Shown here: piece by piece, positions 53,001-64,000 of the stretch | Position numbering within the stretch: position 1 is the stretch's first letter | Layout: every line of letters begins with the position of its first letter | NCBI RefSeq assembly: GCF_022201045.2 | Contig: NC_068559.1 | Span: 25,613,501 to 25,677,500, forward strand | Direction: 5' to 3' | Length of the DNA stretch: 64,000 bases | Source: Citrus sinensis | Lineage: Eukaryota; Streptophyta; Magnoliopsida; Sapindales; Rutaceae | Program-made: the position numbers and the translations under genes | The notes under the pieces: generated by a model | The model's database searches: none | What the model was told of the DNA's origin: nothing | The model's input: only the letters and a program-made list of their open reading frames with translations

Positions 53001-53856
53001 TCGCTCTAATATAAACATGAAACCTTCCGCTACGTTAATAATCATTAGTAATAGTGGTGGGCAACCCGCATAGACCCAGCATTAACAGGGCAAGGAGGCT
53101 TTAATCTTGGTTTCCCCTGTTAACCACAAAGCTATATAATCGATCCGAGTGTAGATGGGTGATAAAGTGATGACAAAGTCACAACGGGTGCTGCCTTTCT
53201 GGAGAAGATCGGTTTTCACATCAATCATCCAAAATTGATGTTTATTATTATTACTATTATCAAAGATTGGGAATTGATTGAATTCTTTAACTATTGGATG
53301 GTCGTGGACGGACTGCTTTTTCTGTTACCTTGTGGCTCAAAAACCAACTTGGTAAGCTTTTATTAGTTTTACCAATACCAACAACAAGAATCCTGCCATT
53401 TCATTTAAACTTACAAATTAAATTTTGACTCTAACAATGGTAGCTCCTTCTGTGAATAGAAAAGATTCACAGATCAAGGAGAAAACAAAATGTGCAACAG
53501 GATTTAAAATCATGGATTAGTTTTACCAATACCAGCAACAAGAATCCTGCCATTTCATTTAAACTTACAAATTAAATTTTGACTCTAACAATGGTAGCTC
53601 CTTCTGTGAATAGAAAGATTCACAGATCAAGGAGAAAACAAAATGTGCAACAGGATTTTAAAATCATGGATTAGTTTTACCAATACCAACAACAAGAATC
53701 CTGCCATTTCATTCAAACTTGCAAATTAAATTTTGACTCTAACAATGGTAGCCCCTGCTGTGAATAGAAAGATTCACAGATCAAGGAGAAAACAAAATGT
53801 GCAACAGGATTTAAAATCATGGATTAGTTTGTTCATATAATAGCCTCTTCTGGCTC
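52821..53856. other. MAD2 3' region
   Basis: Downstream DNA of MAD2. Its right half is three 154-bp tandem repeats that reach to within about 35 bp of the MAD2 stop codon. Confidence 0.6.
53362..53822. repeat. three tandem copies of a 154-bp repeat
   Basis: Units start with attagttttaccaatacc at 53362, 53516 and 53670 (the last is 153 bp), and a partial fourth begins at 53823. Units are nearly identical, with only a few substitutions and single-base indels. They lie at the 3' end of MAD2, probably in its 3' UTR or terminator. Confidence 0.93.
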
Positions 53857-55264
53857 TTACTGCTCATCCCATTCATCATTCTTGTAGGATACAAGTGTGT
53901 CAACCTTATGTATCTGCAAAGCAGGTAAAATCAGTAGTTAATCACAGTTTCTCATCTGAATCCAATCAGAAACTAACAACCTCAAATTATTGAATTTACC
54001 TTGGTATCAAAAGAATGCAATTTCACCATTTGCGGATTTGCAATCAGCTTTGGGTCGCTCTCAATCCAAGTGAATGGGACTGCAACGTCTTTATCTGTGT
54101 ATGCTAACACATCAAACACACCTACGCAAACAACAAACAAAGACTTGTCATTCAATCAGAAGGACAAAAATGCCAAAGATAAAAAAAAATCCATATATGT
54201 AAAAGACAGGTTCATTGGTGTACGTAATTGCTTACAAGTTTCATCAAGGCAAGGCAAGTAAGTAATGCTAGAGGCAATTTGTCTCATGATTGCTTGTATC
54301 TCTCTCATAATTTCTTTGTCACTCTTTTCCCTCGACACACTAAATAAGATGATACCACATGGAGCAACAAACGAATCAGATGCATATTTAGAAAACAAAT
54401 CAGAAATTTCAAGCTTGAAGAACTGAAGTGCTTAAAAGCAAAGACTAAAATCAAAGTACCCCTTCTCAACGACTTCATTATCGGTCTCGATGCTGAAATT
54501 CCACCTCTCTAAAACCTCTTTGGTGGCCTTGCTCATAATCACCAATACAACTCTCTGTAGCTTCCCAGCTTCCAGCCACTCTACAAAATTGTGATCAAGT
54601 ATTTATCAAGGACACGAGAATTAAAATCCAACATATTTTTCCCTTAAATCTTAGTATTTCAAAAGAATTTACAAATTTTGATAAACAAAACAAAACAAAT
54701 GAAGGTTTTCAGCTTCATATTAATCCAGGTTACAAATAATGGAAGGGTTGATTGGAATTTTGAACTTTTCAGACAGTGCGCCAAAAAGGCATAAAAAGAA
54801 CCTGAAAGCTGAGCAGTAAGATTAGCAATGAAGGACTTGACACCCTCATCTTCAGTAAGCAACATTGGGAGCCCATATTTCTTCACCTTCACAAAACTTT
54901 CTTCTGGATAAACTCCACGATTGTAAAGTATACTAAACAAATTCATCACTCAAAATTTGAATATCAAGGCCGTAAATTGTATAACAAAATTCAAGAAAAT
55001 AGAAAGCAACACAGGTATCAAGACCGGATTTTTTTACCTGTTTGCTGCATAACCTGAAAATGGGTTTCAAGAAAACCACAAACATAAAAAAAAAGAACTC
55101 CCTTAACGCCGCAAAATTTTATCAAATAACAATAAAGAAATGTAACTGAAGAAAAGGGCTTAAAGCTTCAAATAAGGGGAAAAAAACATACCAAAAAACT
55201 CGCTGACGATTGCTGCAGAACCGCGTAGAGTTATGATGTCTTTAGCGACCGTCCTTGATGCCAT
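53857..55264 (-). CDS. MAD2: mitotic spindle assembly checkpoint protein MAD2
   Basis: This HORMA-domain protein binds CDC20 at unattached kinetochores and holds the anaphase-promoting complex in check. Seven exons: 55264-55192, 55053-55038 (16 nt), 54932-54802, 54580-54460, 54339-54236, 54121-54000 and 53913-53857 (624 nt, 207 aa). It begins MASRTVAKDIITLRGSAAIV. It continues with YNRGVYPEESFVKVKKYGLP, MLLTEDEGVKSFIANLT, WLEAGKLQRVVLVIMSKAT, SREKSDKEIMREIQAIMRQ and VPFTWIESDPKLIANPQMV, and ends VSYKNDEWDEQ, the C-terminal safety-belt region. Length equals that of plant MAD2. The 16-nt exon 2 is needed to keep the frame (GYAAN joined to SILYN). The gene is bracketed by two Harbinger-type MITEs, and a 154-bp triple repeat follows the stop. 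Confidence 0.95.
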
Positions 55265-55773
55265 GATTGTGAAAACAAATTATAGGGTTTGGTTCCAGAA
55301 AGAATCAAAGAAACAGAATTGAAACAATTTATTGCAAGGAAATTGAAATTGAAATTCAATTTTGGTTCGTGAAATATTACTATATTAGGGCTTTGATTAT
55401 GTGAAGAGAATGTAGATGAGTTTTGAAGAAACCTTGATTATGGTTTGAGGCAATTGAAAATACAAAGCACGCCAACGGATAGTTTCTGGGTTTCGTCCAA
55501 GTGGGCAACAGCCAACGGTAACATTTTTTCTTGCGCCTTTAACGGTAACGAAGAAAGTGCACTTTCTTTAATTTTCAAATTTAGGATTTTGTATATAAAA
55601 CGCAATTTAAAAATCTCAATTATTATTAAAATTTAAACTTCTGCTAAGTATAATCATTACTTGCTAATCAAATAAATATTAAAAAATTCACTTCACTTCG
55701 GAGAACAGAAATACCTAATAATCGAACTGTGTTAGGAGATTATATTCTATCAATATGGAATTTAATTAAATAA
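55265..55773. other. MAD2 upstream region
   Basis: 5' UTR and promoter of MAD2, about 500 bp up to the second MITE. No clear TATA box was identified. Confidence 0.5.
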
Positions 55774-56964
55774 GGTAGCGTTTACTTTTTGAATTGGAGT
55801 GAGAATCCTGAGGAGTAGGAATCCTATAATTGAGAGTGTGGAGTGGGATTAGGAGTAGGTTGTTTACTTGCACTGGAATTGAAGCATAAAATGAAGATCA
55901 GAATTCAATTTATGTTTTTACTTTGTTTTGGATTGAGAGTAAATAGTTTCAAATTACAATTTTATCCTTATTTAAAGAATAATAAATTTTAATTACAAAG
56001 TTAATAAAAATATATTTAATGAATAAACATTTATTTGATTATATTTGTAAATTTATAATAATTATTAATATTCTTAATTATGACCATCACAATTTTTATT
56101 AATTTTAATTATATAAATTAAAAATTGTTGATAAGGGCAATACAAATGAAATATTTTTACTATTAACATAGTATGAAATTAATATTTTCTTAGAATAAAC
56201 TATTTATTAGTATTAATTATTAATATTAAATAAATATAATAATATTATATTTTCAAATAAAGATGATATATAATAATATTATTAATTCTCTATTAATATA
56301 ATAATATTATTTTTAAGTAAATTAAACTTAGAATCAAACCCAATTATTATTTAGTTAAATATAATAATATTATTTAAATATTTATTAAATATAATTATAG
56401 TAAATTTAATAAAAAGAAGGGTAAATATAAAATGAAAATTTATTTTATTTAATATAATTATATTAAATTTATTATTTATTAATATAATATTATTTAGTAC
56501 AAAATTAATATTTTCTTAGAATAAACTATTTATTATTATTAATTATTAATATTAAATAAATAAAGTACTATTATTTTTAAAATAAATATAATAATATTAT
56601 ATTATTAAATAAAGATAGCATATAGTAATATTTATTAATTCTCTATTAATATAGTAATATTATTTTTAAGTAATTTTAACTTATAATCAATGCAAATTAT
56701 TATTTAGTTAAATATAATAATAATATTTAAATAAATATAATATTTTTTATTTTATTTTATTAAATATTAAATATTAAATCAAATTAAATTAAATAAAAAA
56801 AAAGGTAGAAAAGGGAGAGGTAGGAGTGGATTCCCACTCCCCACTCTAAAAATGGGTGGGACCCACGAAATAGGATTCCCAATCCTTCCCCAATTAGTTG
56901 AAATAAACACTGGAATGGAAAGAATCCACACTCCTCACTCACACTCCAAAAAATAAACACAGAA
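55774..56964. mobile_element. PIF/Harbinger-type MITE, copy 2
   Basis: A 1191-bp relative of the 51952-52817 element, same orientation, flanked by TAA (55771-55773 and 56965-56967). It opens with the identical ggtagcgtttactttttg, and the other end reads ttctgtgtttattttttgga in reverse complement. It carries about 325 bp more AT-rich interior, part of which looks internally repeated (the attaatattaaataaatata motif recurs). It lies just upstream of MAD2. Confidence 0.75.
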
Positions 56965-56967
56965 TAA

Positions 56968-57543
56968 AATCCTTTGTTTAAAGAAGTCCCTACGTGTAAC
57001 TTAGCACTTGCCTTTGTTTAATATAAAAAACGATGCTGTTGCAATTACATGATTACTTATTGTGATATGTTAAACACTTTTTATTCAAATAAATTAGTTT
57101 CATTTTTTTGGGCAACGCAATTTTTTTTGTTTACTCATAAAATAGGGGACTATATGTTTCCAGGCCTAGTATTTCAATTGTATGCAATTATCAAGCAGTT
57201 TCCAAATTATCAAGGATCAAGCTATTAAACAGTTCTAAACAGTAAATGATGAACAATTGTTTCTCTTCTTAACTCTTGAGTACATATTTACATACACTAG
57301 ACGTTCATGACGCAGTCTAAACTAACAGAAATTTTGCCAAAGCCAAAAGCTTGGTCCTCGTCCTACCAAAAAGGAACATATGACAGCAGGCTGTACAGAC
57401 GATGAGCCATTTATATCCAATTCTCTTATCACATTAAATTCCCTAGAGCACTGTGAGCGTGTACGAAAATTACACAGGCCATGATATCGTGAACACTGCA
57501 AGCACATACAAATATTGGACGACTATGTGCCTACCGGCTCCCT
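56968..57543. other. GT-1 3' flank
   Basis: 3' UTR and downstream DNA of the GT-1 gene, with no other gene seen. Confidence 0.55.
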
Positions 57544-60500
57544 TCAAGTAACACCTCGGTACATTGCACCAGGTCGCAGATCATCCATGTTGTCAACATT
57601 TCTGTAACCATCAAACTCCCTCAGACATGTCCAACCATGACGGGCCAGAAACTCCCGGTAATCCTCTTCCGTGTAAAAGGTCTTATCTTCTGTATGGACT
57701 GATATGTGATCTGATTCATCATAGAGGCACACTTTAATGGTCAATCCTGCACATAACACACACATTAAAGCCTACAGAAATTTGAACTGTAGAATGCTTA
57801 AAGGTTGCTTTACTGTTTGCCATAAGCAACATTTCATTTGATAATAACATGGCACGTATTCCACATGTTAGCTCTTTGAAGGTGTGATAGAAACCATTAG
57901 TAGCACCATTCCGGTAATACTTTCAGTCAGAATATCTTTGAGTCTCCGTAGTCTATTGTTTGAGAATTTCACAAAATGTTCATTACAGAAACCACATATG
58001 CAATAATTTACCTTCATCAAGGTGAAGAGTATAATTTCCCACAGGCATGTCCCTGTCAATACATCGAACTATCTGGTCTTCATCCTCCAACCAAAATGCA
58101 CGTTTAGTTCTTATCCCAAAAGCAGACTTGATAGCCTCCTTGATGGCATCTGGAGTACCGTCAATACCAATCCTCCTCGTATAATCACCGCATTTGACTG
58201 ATATAACCTTCCCACCAAAAGACTGGCCCTCCCCACCTGCCGAACAGAAGGGGGGGGGAAAAATTGTCAATACAAAGATCCCCACAAACATTATACTTAA
58301 CCTCTGACAACAATTGAATTTGAGATCGCACAAGTGGCAATGATCACATTCACTAGGAAAGAGTAACAGAAAGCCCATATCCACATAGTGCATACTATTT
58401 CTTCAGATGGTAAATCACATCGGTGTTAACTTCAAGCAAATAAGTCTGCTTAGAACTTACAAAGATTACCATTTCCAGGTGGGGGGTCCCTCCAATTCCA
58501 AGGAGGGACTCCAGCGGCTGCAACTGCGTCAGCTGTTGTGATTGCAAGAGGGTGTCCATCATGATCTAGACGCCTCTCAAGATTAAGTGTTGGCCTGCCA
58601 GTAGCTGCACGCTAACAAACTTAAACATGAGGGAATGATATCTCATTTAAGATAAATAATGAGAAAAAGCGTGCAAATATTAAGAAAGACATACTAATGA
58701 AATTTTTTTATACCAGAACCTTTGTGCATGAGGAGTGTTAGGAAGTGCTTATTAGTCTACCATGTCTAGACACTTTAAGGATCCTCCTAAAGAAGATTAT
58801 TAATAAATTCTCCCCCCAATTTGGCTAAAGCTTGCCTTTAGAAAGTTTTTCTTTCTTTTCTTTTTTAGTACTTTGGATCACTAAGCCCAACTAAGTGCCA
58901 CTAATACTAATGGAGGTCCATATCTCCTTCAACACGGGCATTTTTTTCCCCCCCGAAACTAATAGATAAAGATTCAACTCTCAGGAGCTCTGCACTTCTG
59001 CTGGTATAAAGTTGATAATCACAGTTGCATCAATGAACTGATTTTTTACAGTAAAAAGTATAGGATATAAATTGCAAAGACTGCAAAAGTCAAACATCAT
59101 CTAGATAACCAGATAACCAGATAACCAGATAGCCAATGAAACAAAGCTTTGAGCTGGATTACATACAGCTTACACTGTTCATGAATTAACACATTAGCTA
59201 CATTAAGTAAAGCTTAAAAACACAAGCATTTGAAGCAATAATCCCTCCTGATTGCAGTTTACTTTTAATGGCTTAGACCTACTTAATACTGATTGCAGTG
59301 GGATGGAGGGTTTTAAAGTCAAAAGACAAGGCAAATCCCCTAATGGGTATGCTCTATGGGATCAATTTTAATAAAATTATCAAGATTCCTAAAGGGAAAA
59401 TGAACTTTTCTATCATAAGCAGCACATGGCAAAGCATAAGTGAAGGCTTCCTAAAGTTGAAAGGAATAAATTCATTCATTCACTCAAACTAAGGGATACA
59501 AACAGAATATATATAGATTTAGAATGGTAAGAATATAACACATTACCTTCAACGGGGCCAAATGATATACTGGTATCATCAAAACCTGCATAATTCCAAA
59601 AATTTTTGTGATTAATTTCATTGTCGCTTATACAACAGAAAGATTTTGTAAATGCTACTAAAGTGTAAGAGGCTACTCAAGTAAACTTATTTACATGAAG
59701 CTTGAGTGCAAAAACTCCAACTTGTTTCACAACATAGAGAACACTCTAATGGTCTAATTTGACAGACTTATACTAGTTTTCAGATGTTTTTAAGATGATA
59801 TCAACCATAGTGTCTTTGAAAGGCAAGACTTGGTATATTTGTGGTTCCTAAATCTCAACTAACAAAAACTCAAAGTAAAACATCTCGCCGGTCAACATGC
59901 ATTCAGGAAAGCGTTTCTCATGGTATGCTCCTTAAAATTATATGATATATAAACAATCATCTTCAATCATTTTCTAACTTTTCTCAAGTTAACATCTACC
60001 TAATGACAAAAATGATACGAGATATTTTAGACACGATTTTGCAATGAAGTGACTGGTTCAATTAATTCATTGTGCTTCCCCTCAGCTAAAACAAGCATCT
60101 ACTCACTAGACCGAGACATCAATCAGCTCATTGAGTCTACAAAACTCATACTCTAACGATAATCCCACAGCAAACAGCTCCAACCGAGCCATCTCCATCC
60201 CGGCCAATCTTTAGAAAATTGAAAGATAAAAAACCCCATACTTGATCAACCCTGCCAAGCTCAACAGTCAGATTTTGAAGTGATAAACCAAGAAGATGAA
60301 GAGTAGAGGCCACTGATTTACATGAGATGTTGGTCCGTGTGTTTCAGTAAGAGAGAAAAGAGAGAGAGAGAGAGAGAGAAAACGGAGTAATTTACTAGAA
60401 AGAGGGGGCAGACGACTAAGGCCAAGAATTTATTAAGACTATACAAATAAAGGATAAACTGGGAAATTCGTTATAGTTAGACTCAGTATATAAACACCAA

Positions 60501-62583
60501 TACATATGTGACGGAGTGAAGAGACTTCAAACTGTCCCCGGAAACCGAGTCAGATTTGAGATGCATGCCTATCCCATTAAGGGCTATGTGGACTGGTTGC
60601 TAGCTTTGTGAGAAAACTGGCATCCAGATTTAGGCAAAGAGAAGGGCCTCTCCAGCTCTAGGACAAATATGCAAACAGTATAGCTACAACTTCATAGGAT
60701 CTAATAACTGTTAAAAGCATGCTACTTGTTAATGCATTTTCTACATACCATGGACATTTATTAGAGTATATACAAGTTAGATGCAGATATGAATATGTTC
60801 CTCATCCAAAAATATCATCTATTAAAAAGCTGCGTCTTCAAAATACAACTTTGTAAATTTGATAATGAATTATAGAATCTTTAGAAAGGTAAACTGAACG
60901 GCTCCATGATCCTTAATGCAGTTTTGACACTTCAAATTAGAGCAGAAGAAAATCACCATAACCAAAGTTAGAAGATTCAAATACTAGATTAGCAACTTAC
61001 CACAGAATGCTACCTATCCCTATTTTTGACAATTGATAAACTATCAGAAAACTTTCTTTCTTCTCTAACTTTCTCGACTCTAATAAAGTAATAGAAGAAA
61101 AAGGACTGAACTTAATGGAAATTTACTACAGCATGGAATGTTTGAGAGACGTGACTTATTGTGCGATCAATATAACCATGAAGCCAATAGCGTAAATCTT
61201 GAATAATCCAGATTTTAGCACTCACAATACTAAAGGACTAATTGATTGAGAAAATAATCACTTCCCCTAAAAATTTGCTAATAAAATTCTTACCTAGACA
61301 GAGCATAAAATCTACCACAACCATCATGCCACATCTTTAAACAGTATCACTAAATATTCATTTGCGTGCTAATTACCATCAATATCCATGTTTAATGAAT
61401 TTGATCGCGTAAACATTTTCACTTCTCATATCTTTTTCAAGAGGCTACACTTGACTTTGTATACTGACTTATTCTCTATACTTATCCATATCTATAAAAA
61501 AAAAAATAGAAGCACCATAATATAGCCATGAAAAGAGCATGGAGTTTTATAAAGATTTAAACCCCAAAAAAAAAAAACCCCATAAATCTATTAAAAAGCA
61601 CTAATTACAACTCTTCAGAAGACATCCAACAAACTCCAGTCAATCAAACACATTTCCACAAACATGATTTTAAATTGCAGAGAACAAAAACCACAGACAT
61701 TGCAAATTTTTACTAATAATTAGCCTTTCGCGTATATCCCTTTCAATTTCATACCCATCTTTCATCCAGAATTAACAAACCATATCCGCATAACTGTCCT
61801 AAACTTGGGAAAAAGCCTATTACCTTGATTCCCCACTAAATCGTAGCAATCAAGCATTAAAACTCATACAAACCCAATACAGAAACCAAAACTTTTGCCT
61901 CAAATCCACTGAAAGACATCAGGATATCATTCAAAAAATGCCGACCCAACAGAAAAAACTAATAATTAATAACAATTTAAGAGAAAGAAATTGATACCTT
62001 TATCAGAGAACTGCATGAAAGTATCAACCTTATTAGCGGAATTGGCGACAGAAGTAGCTTTATACTGAGCATTCTTACTTCTCTCCTTCAAAATCTCATC
62101 AATCTCTTTATAATAGGACATCTTAGCAGACCCACTTCCTCTATCTTGATGCTTAGTCTTTTTGAACTCCTTTAGCAGATTCCTCCACTTGTCGGTACAC
62201 ATAGTGGGCGACCTATCAAAACCCTTCTCCCTCATCTTCGCTGATATCTGTTCCCACAAGTGCTTGTTCGACTTGGATGTGTTAAAAAGCCCGTCCATTT
62301 CCCTCCGAAACGCAATCAAGATCCGCGTTTCGTCTTGCACCCAAGTCTCGGCGCGTTTCTTGGGAGCCCTGACTTCATGGTCCTCCCCGCCGCTGCTGTC
62401 GGCGAGGATCATCTGCTGAGGTTGCAAGTCCCCATTGGACGCCGCGGCCACCTCCATGATCATGTCACGCGAGGAGGCCGCCGCCGCCGCCGCAGCAGCA
62501 ACAGCAACTGCTTCATCTTTGTAATAATCAATGGGGCGAGGCTTTTCCGTCAAGTAAGGGCGGGGCTTCTCCGACAAGTACAT
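57544..62583 (-). CDS. GT-1: trihelix transcription factor GT-1
   Basis: This nuclear DNA-binding protein recognises GT elements in light-regulated promoters. Five exons: 62583-61998, 59585-59547, 58604-58470, 58236-58012 and 57746-57544 (1188 nt, 395 aa). The trihelix domain spans about residues 78-145 with the three spaced tryptophans W81, W110 and W133 and [20 protein letters not shown]. The C-terminal region, known in GT-1 for oligomerisation and activation, has [40 protein letters not shown] and [14 protein letters not shown] run of about nine alanines sits near residues 29-36, and the N-terminus repeats EKPRP twice. Exon 3 has a second, stronger donor 9 nt further on (GTAAGT), which would add three residues. 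Intron 1 is 2.4 kb. Confidence 0.94.
59104..59136. repeat. short tandem repeat (agataacc)n in GT-1 intron 2
   Basis: Four head-to-tail copies of agataacc-like 9-mers, the last with one change. Confidence 0.85.
59586..61997 (-). other. large first intron of GT-1
   Basis: A 2.4-kb intron with a GTATCA donor and a cag acceptor. It holds a (GA)n microsatellite at about 60357-60379. No nested gene recognised. Confidence 0.8.
60357..60379. repeat. (GA)n microsatellite in GT-1 intron 1
   Basis: About ten GA units, interrupted near the left end. Confidence 0.85.
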
Positions 62584-63919
62584 GGCGTTGTTACTCGAAT
62601 TGCGGCTGTCGTGCGATTTGAAATGAAGGGGGGGAGTTAGTTGAAAGAAGACACAAGCTGAGTTATATATATATTTTTCTTAAATTTTGAGAAGAATTTT
62701 GATGGGTTTTATTTGCAGAGGAGGAGGATATCATATCATCACACCGGATCGGTAACAGAAAGTGCGAGAGGCCGTCAAGTAAAAGCTTTGAGTGAATGAT
62801 TAGCTAAGAAACAGGGATGGAGTTTAAGTGGACTTGGCTCTTATTTATTTATTGAAAAAAATTATCTGTTAATTACAAAATTTATCAATTTGCATTAAAC
62901 TTGTTGGCAGGATTATAAAAAACATTAGGGGAAAAAAAAAATCATTTTTTTTAATTTTTAGTGGATGCATATGTTGTTGTGATATGCAGGGGAATGATGA
63001 TGCTATAATAAGATGACGGTGACGGTGTCGGCACCCTTAAGAACTTTCGAAACTACAGAAATCTTTTTTTGTACAAATTAATAATTTTTTGTTATTCTAT
63101 TCAAAGTCGGGGACCTCGATAGATATTATTTCAGGCCACGAGTCCACGACTGCTTACTTCACTTTGAAAAATAATAGTAATAATCATAAATATGGGGGCA
63201 TATTTGTAAAATTAGTAAAATGTATGAACCTTGTATGATAACCTTTTTTGATGATGCAAGAAGATTACGAGATTACATGATTCTCGTATCCTAACAAAAC
63301 AAAAATCATTAAATGACTACCATTAATGCTGCAAAATATCTGTCCAGGGCAGTCCTAATGTACATGGATTACTTCAAAGTGTTTATATATAGCTAATTTA
63401 ATTTATTTAAAATTTATTAATACTTACAAATATAGAATAATTAAATATTTAATTTCATTTGAATAAATCAATCAAAATCTGTTAACAATACTACAATGAA
63501 TGATGATACAGTCACAAATTCTTATATAAATATATTTTATATAAATTAATATGATATTAATTTATTAATTGAATGAAAATATAAAATAATATAAATAAAT
63601 TATGTAAATCAAGAGATATTTAATTTAACTAATAAATTAACATCATATTAATTTATACAAAAATTTATAATTATATCATTACCCATACTGTCACATATAT
63701 GAATTTACATGCCATCTATATTCAGTAATTCTAAACGACATCATAAATATTATTTAAACAGTACGAAATGTCGTCCGTAACATGAGGTCGTAACGACAAA
63801 ACAAACCCCTAAAACGCTTAGAAAACATCTTAAATCCATTCGAATCGAGAACGACGATTAAATAAACAGTTTGCCAAATTCATACAAGAAGTAATGCCTG
63901 TAACCGTAAGCAACAAACC
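62584..63919. other. divergent intergenic region right of GT-1
   Basis: Promoter of GT-1 on the left and, if the frame at 63920 is real, promoter of that gene on the right. AT-rich in between (63380-63690), nothing else recognised. Confidence 0.5.
62663..62675 (-). promoter_or_regulatory. candidate TATA box of GT-1
   Basis: An alternating TA run (atatatatataa on the minus strand) about 80-90 bases upstream of the GT-1 ATG. Position fits a core promoter. Confidence 0.4.
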
Positions 63920-64000
63920 ATGTTGAATCTGATTCAGGTCTCTTGCTTTCAATCAAGAGCTTCCATCGTTTTAAATAATCCATGCGCAAGACCCTTTTCA
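63920..64000 (+). CDS. possible start of an organelle-targeted protein (cut by window end)
   Basis: An ATG at 63920 opens a frame that stays open for all 27 codons to the window edge. It starts MLNLIQVSCFQSRASIVL and ends NNPCARPFS. The peptide lacks acidic residues and has Arg, Ser and hydrophobic residues, as mitochondrial or plastid presequences do. Nothing identifies the mature protein. It could equally be a chance frame. Confidence 0.35.
   Translation, partial: MLNLIQVSCFQSRASIVLNNPCARPFS

Noticed and set aside
53362-53822. CRISPR-like regular repeats
   Set aside because: Units are 154 bp and contiguous, with no spacers, in a plant genome. This is a plain tandem repeat.
62260-62640. 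126-codon plus-strand frame opposite GT-1 exon 1
   Set aside because: It lies wholly antisense to a well-supported coding exon with a GC-rich alanine run. Such shadows are expected.

Overview
The window is nuclear DNA of a flowering plant. Its genes have many short introns, its intergenic DNA is AT-rich and full of MITE-like hairpins, and its protein families are plant-specific: P-class PPR, trihelix GT-1, LHT amino-acid transporter, plant-type ABCC. Conserved protein stretches read like those of eudicots. A rosid such as Citrus is my guess, not something the sequence proves.

Layout. 313-2638 (+) is the 3' part of a plastid 3-oxoacyl-ACP reductase gene. 3833-4573 (+) is a one-exon TLC-domain membrane protein. 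5124-10433 (-) is a 16-exon POLA2 gene (DNA polymerase alpha subunit B). 11388-13378 (-) is a 7-exon LHT1-like amino-acid transporter. 14602-17481 (-) is a 2-exon ankyrin protein. 20750-22297 (-) is an intronless PPR protein. 24072-29974 (-) is a nearly complete L1-type LINE between 16-bp target-site duplications. 30620-32960 (-) is cytosolic GAPDH. 34825-35223 (+) is a B12D/MLRQ-like mitochondrial protein. 35665-40997 (-) is a 9-exon ABCC transporter. 41000-49300 is gene-poor repeat DNA holding several hairpin elements and a tRNA-derived SINE (48684-49019). 49300-50500 is a shrunken duplicate of the ABCC gene. 53857-55264 (-) is MAD2, bracketed by two related Harbinger-type MITEs. 57544-62583 (-) is trihelix factor GT-1. 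A reading frame that runs off the right edge begins at 63920 (+).

The genes are ordinary housekeeping and transport genes that share no pathway, and there is no operon logic. Joining exons by eye gives intact reading frames for POLA2 (620 aa), LHT (440), ankyrin (665), GAPC (341), ABCC (1458), MAD2 (207) and GT-1 (395). The total exon length of each is divisible by three, which supports the models.

I found no convincing new biological system. The observations most worth checking are a 361-bp tandem duplication that copied the start of POLA2 exon 4 with its splice acceptor, three GC-AG introns in two neighbouring genes, a 16-nt MAD2 micro-exon and a 4-nt first coding exon in GAPC, a possible 9-nt alternative donor in GT-1, a triple 154-bp repeat beside the MAD2 stop codon, and the partial ABCC duplicate that lost its second Walker B exon.
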